Counted from the stretch's first letter, positions 1-7,635 are shown. The stretch: 16,773 bases of DNA from JBBRSD01 sp038245725 (GCA_038245725.1 JBBRSD010000015.1:1-16773), one strand, 5' to 3'. Numbers and translations: made by a program. Notes: generated by a model from the letters alone, not told the origin.

Positions 1-671
1 ACCAGGCATACGTCCAGTTCGTCGTGGAGCTCGCCGCGTTCCACGTCTGGGTCCCGCTCCAGCCCGAGCCGGTCCAGTACTGGCCGTCGGAGCGGGCGAT
101 GCGCACATCGACCGAGGAGACTCCCGAACCGGCGCCGTCAGTCGCGGTGCCCGAGATCGTCTTGCTCGCGCCGGTGAGCACGGCGCTCGCGAGCGGATCG
201 GCGACGCTGACGGTGGGCGCTGCCGCGTCGACCGTGAACGTGTTGCCGGTCGACACGCTCGCGAGGTCGGTGTAGGTGGCCGCGCTCGTAACCGCGGTCA
301 TCTTGCTGTTGGCCGTCGTGCCGTCGGTGCCGGGAGTCTTGAACGTGTAGACGACCCAGTACTGAACCGCTGAGTTCGTGACGCTCTCCGGAGAGGTGAA
401 GGTGACTGTCGTGTCGCCCGACCCGTTGAACGTGGCGGCACTCGCGTTAAGCGTGGAATCGACACCGGGGTCGTAGACGTTGTTCGCAACGCTGTCTCTA
501 CAAACGTACACGCCCGAAATGGTGCTGCTCGGCGCGGTGAGGTAGTCGTGAAGCGAGACGCTCGTGGCCGTCACTGCGTTCGTGCCGGCGGTCCGCTGCA
601 ACGTGAAGCCGTCGACCGCCCTCGTCACGCCCGCAGCCACGACCGCTGCCGCGGGACGGTTCGCCGAGGCG
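1..671 (-). repeat. Internal 804-bp protein repeat, copy 2 (cut by window edge)
   Basis: The second copy of the 268-residue unit begins SANRPAAAVVAAGVTRAVDGF and carries CRDSVANNVYDPGVD, then QYWVVYTFKTPGTDG and GNTFTVDAAAP. It is clearly homologous to copy 1 but diverged at the protein level, so this is an old duplication. The unit is truncated by the window edge, and further copies may follow. Confidence 0.7.
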
Positions 672-2422
672 GCCGCGAGTGTGGTCGTGTTGAAGATCGT
701 GACGTTGGTCGCGCTCGCAGTACCGGTCTGCGCGACGCCGTCGGTGCCGCGCGTGGTGATCGTATAGGTAGGAGTCCCGGACTGAAGCGCCGGACTGTAG
801 TTCCATGTGTAGCTCCAGCTCGTGGTGCCCGAAACGCCGTTCCAGATCGGTCCGGCTACCCACGACGCGGTAGCGCCGTTCCAGTAGAGGCTGTCGCCGC
901 CGCGCTGGATCGACACCGAGACGGTGGTAACGCCCGACACCGCGTCGCTCGCCGTGCCGGACACGAGCGTCGAGGAGCCCGACGTAAGCACCGTACTGCT
1001 CGCCGGCGCGGTGATCGCAACCGCTGGAGCGTTCGCATCGACGGTGAACGTGTTACCGGTCGTCGTGGTGTTGGTCGTGGTGTTCGCGTTCGTGGTGATC
1101 GCCGAGATCTTGCTGTTGGCGGTCGAGTTGTCCGTGCCCGGCGTCTTGAAGGTGTACACCACGAAATACTGGACGGCGGTGTTCGTAACGTTCTCGGCCG
1201 CAGTGAGGGTGACGGTCGCCGAGTTCGAGCTGAACGTCGCCGCGCTCGCGTTCATCGTGGCATCGACGCCGGGGTCATAACTCCCGTTGGCGTTCGTGTC
1301 CCTGCAGACGTAGACGCCGGACACGACGTTAGCCGGCGTGCCCAGCGAGTCGTTGACGGTAACCGCCGAGACGGTCGTCGCGGAACTGCCGGCGGTTCGC
1401 TGCAGCGTGAAGCCGCCCACGGCTCTCGTCACTCCGGCCGCCACGGTGGCCGCCGCGGGCTGGTTGGCAGACGCGACGGTAACGGTGGTCGGAGGCGGTG
1501 AGGCGATCACGACGTTGCCCTTCGCGACACCGGTCTCCGCACTCGTGAACGCGCCTATCGAATACGTGCCGGCGCTCGCGGGGTTCGAGATGCCGAAGCT
1601 GGAGTTGAACACCACAGTGGCGGTCGTGTTCGCAGCAATGGATACGCCCGCCGGAAGAGTGATCGTGTACGTCGTGCCAGACGAACCCGAAACGGGAGTG
1701 AGCGTTGCCGCCGTCACGCCGTTGACGGTGACGTTGGCGGCGCTCGGACTGCCGGGAAGGGTAAAGCTCGACGGGAACCCTATGCTTACAGCGTTTGCAC
1801 CGACGGTGGGGCTTGTCTCGAGGCGGCCCTGCGCACCCACCCCGACCGCGACCGTATACGCGGTTGCCGACCCCGCCATGTTGACGGAGGCGGTCGGAAC
1901 GACACCGCGCGGTGCAGTCGCGTTGGCGGTGAGCGTGTACGTGAGCGGCCCAAAGCTGACCACGCCCTTGCTGCCGTTCGTCGAACCGCTCACTGAGTAC
2001 GTCGATCCCGGCTGAGACGCATTGACGACATTTGCGATCTGAACGCTCAATGCCTGGTTGGCAGTGAGCGAGACGGGCGCTGCGAACGTGACCGTCACCT
2101 GCGTACCGGACTTCGATATCGTGCTCGGCGTCTGCCAGCTCGGGACTACGCTGCCGAGTACCACCGCGGAAACATCGCTGTTCGCGGGGAACGTGATGAC
2201 GAACGAGCTGATCGTCTCGTTTGAGTTTCCTTTCGCGCCCGAAACCGTGTACGTCGTGCTTGCGTTGACGGACGCCGAGGTCACGGCAACCGAGGTGAAG
2301 CTGTTGACCAGTGCCAGCGCGACCAATGCGCTCGCCAAGATCGCTGTAACCACGACAAACGCGAACAAACCCCACGCCCTCTTGGGGTTATTCCTCCGCC
2401 AGCTGTGGAACTGCGCTACCAC
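1..2422 (-). CDS. Large membrane-anchored Ser/Thr/Val-rich repeat surface protein (C-terminus beyond left edge)
   Basis: An uninterrupted minus-strand frame of about 807 codons runs off the left edge. I chose the GTG at 2422 because GGAAGGG lies about 4 bases upstream, and the product starts with a basic N-terminus (MVAQFHSWRRNNPKRAW) followed by one hydrophobic helix, about residues 17-39. The rest is rich in Ser, Thr, Val, Ala and Asn with few charged residues, typical of extracellular beta-sandwich proteins. After about 315 residues a unit of 268 residues repeats. It contains FTLQRTAG, GVYVCRD with an EF-hand-like Asp/Asn loop, QY(F/W)VVYTFKTPGTD, GNTFTVDA and an Ig-like segment (SGTA(S/T)D..SGV). 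Each unit has one cysteine, in VCRD. The gene follows the TPR gene by 67 bases, so it may be co-transcribed. I recognise no enzymatic domain; adhesin, S-layer-like or filament roles are possible. The other reading frames over this region are Arg-rich and look like shadows. Confidence 0.85.
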   Translation of the reverse strand, partial: MVAQFHSWRRNNPKRAWGLFAFVVVTAILASALVALALVNSFTSVAVTSASVNASTTYTVSGAKGNSNETISSFVITFPANSDVSAVVLGSVVPSWQTPSTISKSGTQVTVTFAAPVSLTANQALSVQIANVVNASQPGSTYSVSGSTNGSKGVVSFGPLTYTLTANATAPRGVVPTASVNMAGSATAYTVAVGVGAQGRLETSPTVGANAVSIGFPSSFTLPGSPSAANVTVNGVTAATLTPVSGSSGTTYTITLPAGVSIAANTTATVVFNSSFGISNPASAGTYSIGAFTSAETGVAKGNVVIASPPPTTVTVASANQPAAATVAAGVTRAVGGFTLQRTAGSSATTVSAVTVNDSLGTPANVVSGVYVCRDTNANGSYDPGVDATMNASAATFSSNSATVTLTAAENVTNTAVQYFVVYTFKTPGTDNSTANSKISAITTNANTTTNTTTTGNTFTVDANAPAVAITAPASSTVLTSGSSTLVSGTASDAVSGVTTVSVSIQRGGDSLYWNGATASWVAGPIWNGVSGTTSWSYTWNYSPALQSGTPTYTITTRGTDGVAQTGTASATNVTIFNTTTLAAASANRPAAAVVAAGVTRAVDGFTLQRTAGTNAVTATSVSLHDYLTAPSSTISGVYVCRDSVANNVYDPGVDSTLNASAATFNGSGDTTVTFTSPESVTNSAVQYWVVYTFKTPGTDGTTANSKMTAVTSAATYTDLASVSTGNTFTVDAAAPTVSVADPLASAVLTGASKTISGTATDGAGSGVSSVDVRIARSDGQYWTGSGWSGTQTWNAASSTTNWTYAW
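672..1475 (-). repeat. Internal 804-bp protein repeat, copy 1
   Basis: This copy encodes about 268 residues beginning SANQPAAATVAAGVTRAV and ending just before SANRPAAAVVAAGVTRAV, where copy 2 starts. It contains the calcium-loop-like motif CRDTNANGSYDPGVD and an Ig-like segment. The VCRD codons of the two copies lie exactly 804 bases apart (1309 and 505). The outer boundaries are approximate. Confidence 0.75.
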
Positions 2423-2489
2423 GGGACCCTTCCGTGACAGCGCCGCATGGCTATGCTCGCTTTACCCCTCACCCGTTCGGACTCCCGTC

Positions 2490-3161
2490 CTATTGGAACG
2501 TCTTCACCTTTGCAGCCAATCCTTTGTTACGAGGATCCAATTTCAGGGCCTCGGTGAACGACTTCTTGGCATTCTTGTAGTCCTTCGCCGCCTCGTACGC
2601 CTGCGCTTGCAGTACGAGGAGCTCACGGCGGCTCGCCTTCGACAGCTTGCCGTGCTTCGCCAGGCTGCCCCACAAAGCGGCGGCGCCCTCGAATTCCCCG
2701 AGCGCCATCTTCGTTCGCGCCAGTTCGTCAGTGTAATTCGGGTTGCCGGGCTTGGCGGAAAGCGCCTGTTGCAGGTGGTCCTCGGACTGTTTCGGCAGGC
2801 CCGTGAGTCTTTCGAGCAACGCCATGCGATACCAGCTCGCATCGTCTTTCGAATCCTTCTGAACGATCTTCGCGTAAGCAGCGATCGCCTGCGCGTTCTT
2901 GCCTTGCGCGGCTTGTGCGAGCGCGAGCTCGCGAAGCGCGTCAAGATCGTTCGGCGAGAGTTTCAACATCGAGGTGAGTTCGGCTTCCGCCTTCGCAAAG
3001 TGGCCGGTCTCGTAGTCCTGCTTCGCGAGCGCCAACGTCGATGCCTCTTGCTTCACGTTGGAATAGATGGAACGACCCACTACTCCGAGAAGCAGCAGGA
3101 CGGCCACGATCACGAGCATGATCGGAAGCGGGCGGATGCCGCTCCTAGGTTTCGAACGCAC
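2490..3161 (-). CDS. Membrane-anchored tetratricopeptide repeat protein
   Basis: The product has 223 residues. The frame is open from 3260, and the ATG at 3221 is an alternative start, but I prefer the GTG at 3161 because GGAGGG sits 7 bases upstream. That choice gives MRSKPRSGIRPLP followed directly by a hydrophobic helix (about residues 12-29). The remainder is helical TPR sequence, for example AKQDYETGHFAKAEAELTSM, DALRELALAQAAQGKNAQAI, DASWYRMALLERLTGLPKQS and a final repeat ending AKKSFTEALKLDPRN. The expected topology is a single N-terminal anchor with the TPR superhelix outside the membrane. It lies downstream of the cytochrome gene with a 188-base gap and just upstream of the giant surface protein. 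TPR domains are binding scaffolds, so a role in assembly or docking of surface components is plausible but inferred. Confidence 0.85.
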   Translation of the reverse strand: MRSKPRSGIRPLPIMLVIVAVLLLLGVVGRSIYSNVKQEASTLALAKQDYETGHFAKAEAELTSMLKLSPNDLDALRELALAQAAQGKNAQAIAAYAKIVQKDSKDDASWYRMALLERLTGLPKQSEDHLQQALSAKPGNPNYTDELARTKMALGEFEGAAALWGSLAKHGKLSKASRRELLVLQAQAYEAAKDYKNAKKSFTEALKLDPRNKGLAAKVKTFQ

Positions 3162-3349
3162 TACATTGCCCTCCGTTGGCAGAGAAGAACGTCGGCGTGT
3201 TGTGACAGTCGTCACTGGCATCGTCACGTCGAGAAAGAACGCACACGGTAAAGCGGTCATCTACCTGCAATTTTCAGCATGCGTTAAGGACTTCGGGAGC
3301 AGGAATCGTGCCGAACTACATCGCCAGCCGCATCGATGCCCGACGGCCC
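3162..3349 (-). other. Intergenic gap between cytochrome and TPR genes
   Basis: This gap of 188 bases is the longest within the minus-strand cluster. It could hold a promoter for the TPR and surface-protein genes. I see a 10-base palindrome GCATCGATGC at 3330-3339 but no convincing terminator with a T tract and no well-matched promoter boxes. The outermost TPR start options would cover part of it. Confidence 0.4.
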
Positions 3350-4420
3350 CTAACGGAGCTGACTTGATACGTGGCAGTTCGAACACAGATCGTCCCCGGT
3401 CTCGATGAGCAGTCCGTCATTCGCGGACTCGTGTGGGAACACCTGGAACCGAGGACTGTCGCTCGAATTGCCACCGTCTGCACTGCTTACCGAGAACACC
3501 TCGCTCGGCGCGACCGTACCCGTGCTGACGTCGCCCACGTGCCGCCCATCGGCATGACACTGCTGGCATATCGGCGAGTGTCCCGACTCCCCGGGCGTCC
3601 GCGGATACGGCATGACATAACCGAAGTTGCTCCCGCCGAGTGTTCCCGTGGTAGTGCTCGAGGCGCCGGCTCCCGTCAGCACCTGAACGTCCTCGTAGTC
3701 AAACGTCCCGGTTCCTGTCGTATCCGCCGGATGGTTGATGACGTCATGGAGACCGGAGAGGCGGCCGGCATGGCAACTTCCGCACCATTGGGATCCGTAG
3801 ACGGTGGTGGAGGTCGTCGCACCGTTCGGCTTCTGCCTGAGGAGCTCGCTGCTGTAGAAGCCGGCCGTATCGGTGGCGTTGCGGCGCCGATCCGTCGTGA
3901 ACGGCTGCACGAGGTTACTGCCATGAGCGCTGTGGCAGTCGCCGCACGTCAGCGTGGATCCCTCTCCTGAGAACGTCGCTGTCGAATTCCCGCCGGTCGA
4001 TTCGCTGCCCCCGGGAACCGTGGACGTTGTGTCGGTGCGATGCGCCGAGACGACCGTCAGACCCCGAGCTGCTATCGCGCCGTAGACGCCCGACCCGCCG
4101 GTGCCGTCGTGGCAGAGCTCGCACGTCTCAGTGAACGTCGCCCTTGGGAGCAGCAGGATTCCGACGGGCGAGGCGCTGTGGACGGAATGACAGTTCGAGC
4201 ACGTGCTGCCCGTCGACGTGTACCCGCCGTGGGGACCTTGGCGCAAGACGCCGGTCGCCTCGACGGAGACCGCATCCGCTCCGTGGCATGCCGCGCAGTT
4301 GGACGGGTCCGCGGACGTACCGGTCTCGTCGTAGGCCATGGCGACCGAGGTGGCTGCCATGCAAGCGACCAGAACGAGTCCCACAAGCGTCGCGCGCACG
4401 ATGTGGTTCTTATTTCTCAA
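3350..4420 (-). CDS. Secreted multiheme c-type cytochrome, seven CXXCH motifs
   Basis: The product has 356 residues with seven CXXCH heme c sites: CAACH (about 42-46), CSNCH (74-78), CELCH (100-104), CGDCH (159-163), CGSCH (213-217), CQQCH (285-289) and CSNCH (346-350). The sites are CxxCH-paired like those of cytochrome c3/doubled-CXXCH proteins. Additional histidines (PHGG, SVHS, SAHR, HSAHG, NHP, GRH, FPHE) could be distal ligands. The N-terminus MRNKNHIVRATLVGLVLVAC is a signal sequence; LVAC at residues 17-20 fits a lipobox, but AMA-Y at about residue 29 would also suit ordinary signal peptidase. The start is TTG and overlaps the end of the propeller gene by 11 bases (4410-4420); a GTG at codon 8 is an alternative. 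The role is probably electron transfer outside the membrane. Redox partner and cellular location are not evident from sequence. Confidence 0.9.
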   Translation of the reverse strand: MRNKNHIVRATLVGLVLVACMAATSVAMAYDETGTSADPSNCAACHGADAVSVEATGVLRQGPHGGYTSTGSTCSNCHSVHSASPVGILLLPRATFTETCELCHDGTGGSGVYGAIAARGLTVVSAHRTDTTSTVPGGSESTGGNSTATFSGEGSTLTCGDCHSAHGSNLVQPFTTDRRRNATDTAGFYSSELLRQKPNGATTSTTVYGSQWCGSCHAGRLSGLHDVINHPADTTGTGTFDYEDVQVLTGAGASSTTTGTLGGSNFGYVMPYPRTPGESGHSPICQQCHADGRHVGDVSTGTVAPSEVFSVSSADGGNSSDSPRFQVFPHESANDGLLIETGDDLCSNCHVSSQLR

Positions 4421-5474
4421 GGAGGACCACCTGCACCCGATTGTTTCCCTTCTCCGCCACTAGGAGCCGCGCTCCGGGGCCTGCCGCCACGTCCGTCGGG
4501 AAGTTGAACTCTCCCGGTGCTCCACCGCGCCGGCCGTAGGCACCAAGCACCTTGCCCGACGAAGACACCTTCACCAGCCGAGAAGCGAGGGCGTCGGAGA
4601 CGAGGTACGTCCCGTCAGGCAGCGTGGCCAACCCTCTCGGCACCTCGAACTGTGATACAGCACTCGCATCGATCGAATGCGGCACGCCGACTGACCATAG
4701 CAGCTTGCCGCTCGGAGTCAGACCCAGCACGCGATTGTGATCGGAATCCGACACGATCACCGAGGCATCCGCGCCGATCGCGATGCCGTTCGGGTGGTCG
4801 AGATCGGTGGCGCCCAAGCCCGGCTTTCCGAACTGTCGAATGAACTTCCCATCCGTGGTGAACGCCACCACTTGATACGTGTCGGTCGCATACACCCGAC
4901 CGTTCGCGATCGTGAGGCTCGTATCGGCGATTCCCTTGCCGTCCTTGCCCGATGCGCCCTTGCCCACGCGTCTTTTGCGGTTCGGAAACGCCCTGAGATA
5001 ACGGCCGTCCGCGCTGAATACCTCGATCTGGTCGTTGCCGAAGTCGGCGACGAAGACGTCTCCGTTCACGTCTGTGGCGACATCGGTGGGGTAGTTCATT
5101 AGGCCGGGCTTCCAGGAGTACGTCCCGCCCCGAGCAGGCTTGCCCACACCTAGTCCGCCGAACTGGTACAAGTACCGTCCGTTTCGATCGAACGTGACTA
5201 CCCGATTGTCACCGGTATCTGCGACGTAGATTCGTCCATCCTTGCCAAACGCCGCCCCCATAGGACGGTCGAACAGCGGTGTTCGTCCCACGCCAGGGCC
5301 CGTGATGACGAGCAGTGGCCGGATTCCCGCGACGGCACCGTGGGAGGTCGCCTGACTGCCGCCGCCGATCATCAACAGAGCAGCTATCAGCGCCACGAGT
5401 GCGAGGACGAGAACGAGGATGAGCGTCATGACGGCGCGGCGACTCAACATCAGCTGCTTCACGGCGCTAGTCAC
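4410..5474 (-). CDS. Membrane-anchored NHL-repeat six-bladed beta-propeller protein
   Basis: The product has 354 residues: a short N-terminus, a strong transmembrane helix at about 15-37 (TLILVLVLALVALIAALL), then NHL repeats. Clear repeat cores include GRIYVADTGDNRVVTFD, GDVFVADFGNDQIEVFS, GRVYATDTYQVVAF, ASVIVSDSDHNRVLGL, GTYLVSDALASRLVKV and RLLVAEKGNNRVQVV, which suggests six blades. No catalytic residues are apparent; such propellers usually act as binding scaffolds. GTG start with GAGGGG about 7 bases upstream. The start overlaps the stop of the upstream TPR gene in GTGA, and the 3' end overlaps the cytochrome start, so the three genes are very probably translated from one transcript. 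A role in docking or maturing the cytochrome is an inference from this coupling. Confidence 0.88.
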   Translation of the reverse strand: MTSAVKQLMLSRRAVMTLILVLVLALVALIAALLMIGGGSQATSHGAVAGIRPLLVITGPGVGRTPLFDRPMGAAFGKDGRIYVADTGDNRVVTFDRNGRYLYQFGGLGVGKPARGGTYSWKPGLMNYPTDVATDVNGDVFVADFGNDQIEVFSADGRYLRAFPNRKRRVGKGASGKDGKGIADTSLTIANGRVYATDTYQVVAFTTDGKFIRQFGKPGLGATDLDHPNGIAIGADASVIVSDSDHNRVLGLTPSGKLLWSVGVPHSIDASAVSQFEVPRGLATLPDGTYLVSDALASRLVKVSSSGKVLGAYGRRGGAPGEFNFPTDVAAGPGARLLVAEKGNNRVQVVLLEK

Positions 5475-6151
5475 TTCGTGCCCCTCAGCCGAGCCAGACC
5501 CAGCTTGGCCTCAGCCATATCGGGCACAAGCGACAATGCGCGCCGATACCGGCTCTTAGCCAACGCAGGTCGTCCGGTCTTCTCGTATCCGAGCCCGGCA
5601 AGATACTGCAGGTCGGCAAGGTCACTGTGCGCATCGGCGGCTGGGGGCACGACGGCAAGCAGCCGGTCGAACTCCTGCTTCGTCGCGTAGTACTCACCAA
5701 GAGTCTTCGCTGCCAAGGCGTGCGACGGGGCGAGCTGCAAGACGCGAAGCAGGTCCTTTTCGCCTTCGACATGGCGCCATGTGCCGAGAAGGAGCACGCC
5801 CGAGTTGTAGAGCGATGCGAGGTCGTCCGGAGACGACGCGAGGACCTTCTTGTACTCGCTCAGCGCCTCGCTGTTGCGTCCAGTCTGCTGAAAGGCGAAC
5901 GCAAGTTCACGCCGGGCACCCATGTCCGACTGCTTGGCGTTGGCGAGACCCTCGAGAACGCGGAGCCGCAGGTCAGTGCCGGTGGTCGGCCGTGCGCTGA
6001 CGGCGGCGAGCTCGAACACAACAGCTCCGGCGGCGGCTGCGACCGCCACCGTCAGAAACAGCGCGAACACGATCAGCCACCGTGGCGCCGCGGCACCGGG
6101 CGCCCGGTTCTCGATTCTCGTCATTTGAGCCGCGCCCCCGATCATTCCCAC
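5471..6151 (-). CDS. Membrane-anchored tetratricopeptide repeat protein, first gene of the cytochrome operon
   Basis: The product has 226 residues from the GTG at 6151, which has AGAGG about 5 bases upstream. An ATG at 6145 or at 6124 (MTRIENRAPG) is also possible. A hydrophobic helix spans about residues 25-47 (WLIVFALFLTVAVAAAAGAVVF), followed by TPR units such as ARRELAFAFQQTGRNSEALS, DLASLYNSGVLLLGTWRHVE, DLQYLAGLGYEKTGRPALAK and a last helix pair ending AKLGLARLRGTK. Its stop overlaps the propeller start by 4 bases (5471-5474). It resembles the TPR gene at 2490-3161 in design (anchor plus TPR) but is not an obvious recent copy. The likely role is scaffolding for the neighbouring propeller and cytochrome; this is inferred. 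Confidence 0.85.
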   Translation of the reverse strand: MGMIGGAAQMTRIENRAPGAAAPRWLIVFALFLTVAVAAAAGAVVFELAAVSARPTTGTDLRLRVLEGLANAKQSDMGARRELAFAFQQTGRNSEALSEYKKVLASSPDDLASLYNSGVLLLGTWRHVEGEKDLLRVLQLAPSHALAAKTLGEYYATKQEFDRLLAVVPPAADAHSDLADLQYLAGLGYEKTGRPALAKSRYRRALSLVPDMAEAKLGLARLRGTK

Positions 6152-6174
6152 ACTTGCCTCTCAGGCGAATTCAC

Positions 6175-6186
6175 ACCGGATCCGGT
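6175..6186. promoter_or_regulatory. 12-bp perfect palindrome in the divergent intergenic region
   Basis: ACCGGATCCGGT is a perfect palindrome about 25 bases upstream of the TPR/NHL/cytochrome operon start, in the 266-base region between the divergent genes. Its size and place would suit a dimeric repressor operator. It is GC-rich and single-copy here, so chance is a real alternative. Confidence 0.25.
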
Positions 6187-6361
6187 TCGCAGCATTTCAG
6201 ACAGCGCAGGCAGCCGCAAACGCGACCGCCGATGCGGCACGACCTGCGTGAATGCAACCTTGATGCCACGTTGACGTGCGCGGGCGAAACGCGGTCAGCG
6301 CACGGCGCTCGCGTCCGGGGCACCGAAGGCACCGCCTTGTCTCCCCTGCGGCGAGCGCGTA

Positions 6362-6412
6362 ACCTCCGACAGGTGCGGCAGCCGCGGCCCGCCGCACCTT
6401 CTACCCGGAGGT
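6362..6412 (+). promoter_or_regulatory. Leader fold able to sequester the Shine-Dalgarno sequence of the lysozyme-like gene
   Basis: In the plus-strand leader, ACCTCCG (6362-6368) is perfectly complementary to CGGAGGT (6406-6412), the Shine-Dalgarno core of the gene starting at 6418. Nested between them is a perfect 9-bp hairpin: AGGTGCGGC (6371-6379) with GCCGCACCT (6391-6399) and an 11-base loop. The two helices can stack into one long structure with only small bulges (AC and TCTACC) and hide the ribosome site. No known riboswitch class is recognised. Confidence 0.45.
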
Positions 6413-6417
6413 GACTC

Positions 6418-7623
6418 ATGATTCGCCGCATCCTCCCTCCAGGGAGTGCCCCCCTCCGCCTCAGCCTCATCGCCGCGGCCATCGCGCTGTGCGTCTGGGG
6501 TTCGGTGACGCCCGCGTTCGCGGCCGTATTCGACCCCGAGCACATCATCTCCAACGACAACATGCGCAACAGTGACGCCATGACCGCGGCCGAGATCCAG
6601 GCGTTTCTCCGGACTCAGACCGGACCGCTCAAGTCGCTCGTGACGACCGACCATACTGGCACGAAACGCGCTGCGTCGGCGATCATCTGGAGTGCATGCC
6701 AGGCATGGGCGATCAGCCCCCGAGTGATGCTGACGATGCTGCAGAAGGAGCAAAGTCTGCTCACGCGCACCACGCTCGCCAAGAACACGCTGAGCCGCGC
6801 GATAGGCGCTGGATGCCCCGGAGGGCCAACCAACCGTTACCCCGGCTTCGGCAACCAGATGTGGAATGGCGCGCGGATGCTCGACGGCTACGGCGAGGGG
6901 CGCCCAGGCTCGAAGATCGCCAAGTACTACCTGGGAATCACGCGCACCGACATCTACAGGAAACCGGATGTGACCTTGCATCCGAAGAACATCTCAACGT
7001 ACAAGCTCTACGTCTACAACCCCAGCATCGGTGCTTCGGCACCCTACGGCGATCTCGTAGGCCAGTCCTGCACCGGAAACGCCAACTTCTGGCGGATCTA
7101 CCGACTGTACTTCGGCGGCACCTTCGCCAGCCCGCGCATGAGCCCGATTTACCGATTCCTCAACCGCACGAACGGCAACTATCTCTACACGACGTCGCTC
7201 ACACAGCGCTACGACCTGGTCAGGTATCACGCGAAGACGTGGCACTTCGAGGGCGCGGCGTTCTCATCGGACACGTCGGTCGCGCCCACGGCAACGGTGC
7301 CGATGTACCGCTTCTACAACAAGGTGACCCACCGCTACTCGTTCGTGACGTCGCGGTCGACGTACGCGGCCCGCAGGACAACCGCGGGCAGGCGCACGTG
7401 GAGCTACGGCGGGATCGCCTTCCGCGTCGCTGCCGCGCCCTCTGCCGGAGCTCTCAGTGTCTGGCGCTTCCAGAACCGCAGAACCGGCGGTTTGCTGCTG
7501 ACCTCGTCGCTCGCGACGAAGAACCGCTTGCGCACGGAGTCGTACCGCAAGACGTGGCGCTACCGTGGCGTCGCGTTCTACCTGCCTCGAATCCCGAAGC
7601 CCTCGTCGGTGACGACACCCTAG
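6418..7623 (+). CDS. Secreted lysozyme-like protein with C-terminal DUF5648-like repeats
   Basis: The product has 401 residues. The ATG start is preceded by GGAGGTGA at good spacing. A signal peptide spans about residues 1-35, ending TPAFA. The N-terminal domain (about 38-235) begins FDPEHIISNDNMRNSDAMTA and contains MLTMLQKEQSLLT and GFGNQMWNGARMLDGYG. This pattern is common in secreted actinobacterial proteins with a lysozyme/glucosaminidase-like fold, and Glu of LQKEQ (about 111) is a candidate catalytic residue. The C-terminal part (about 240-390) has three repeats of about 45-50 residues: YRFLN..GNYLYTTS..W.FEGAAF, YRFYN..HRYSFVTS..W.YGGIAF and WRFQN..GGLLLTSS..W.YRGVAF, which match the DUF5648 pattern. 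The likely role is peptidoglycan or glycan binding or cleavage outside the cell. Hydrolytic activity is an inference. Confidence 0.8.
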   Translation: MIRRILPPGSAPLRLSLIAAAIALCVWGSVTPAFAAVFDPEHIISNDNMRNSDAMTAAEIQAFLRTQTGPLKSLVTTDHTGTKRAASAIIWSACQAWAISPRVMLTMLQKEQSLLTRTTLAKNTLSRAIGAGCPGGPTNRYPGFGNQMWNGARMLDGYGEGRPGSKIAKYYLGITRTDIYRKPDVTLHPKNISTYKLYVYNPSIGASAPYGDLVGQSCTGNANFWRIYRLYFGGTFASPRMSPIYRFLNRTNGNYLYTTSLTQRYDLVRYHAKTWHFEGAAFSSDTSVAPTATVPMYRFYNKVTHRYSFVTSRSTYAARRTTAGRRTWSYGGIAFRVAAAPSAGALSVWRFQNRRTGGLLLTSSLATKNRLRTESYRKTWRYRGVAFYLPRIPKPSSVTTP

Positions 7624-7635
7624 CCCGCCGAGAAG

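Noticed and set aside
548..1501. Long plus-strand open frame of 317 codons
   Set aside because: The product is extremely Arg/Gly-rich with no domain pattern. It lies antisense to the repeat surface protein, whose frame gives a sensible repetitive beta-rich sequence.
1329..2375. 348-codon minus-strand frame inside the surface-protein gene
   Set aside because: It is the neighbouring frame of the same strand. Its translation is Arg/His-rich and lacks repeats, while the frame starting at 2422 has a membrane anchor and two homologous units.
2420..2489. Possible riboswitch (c-di-GMP-like) between the TPR gene and the surface-protein gene
   Set aside because: There are small hairpins, including CACGG/CCGTG around the GTG start, and a TAAAGC stretch. 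The conserved cores of the c-di-GMP-I class or other known classes could not be matched, and the region is only 67 bases long.
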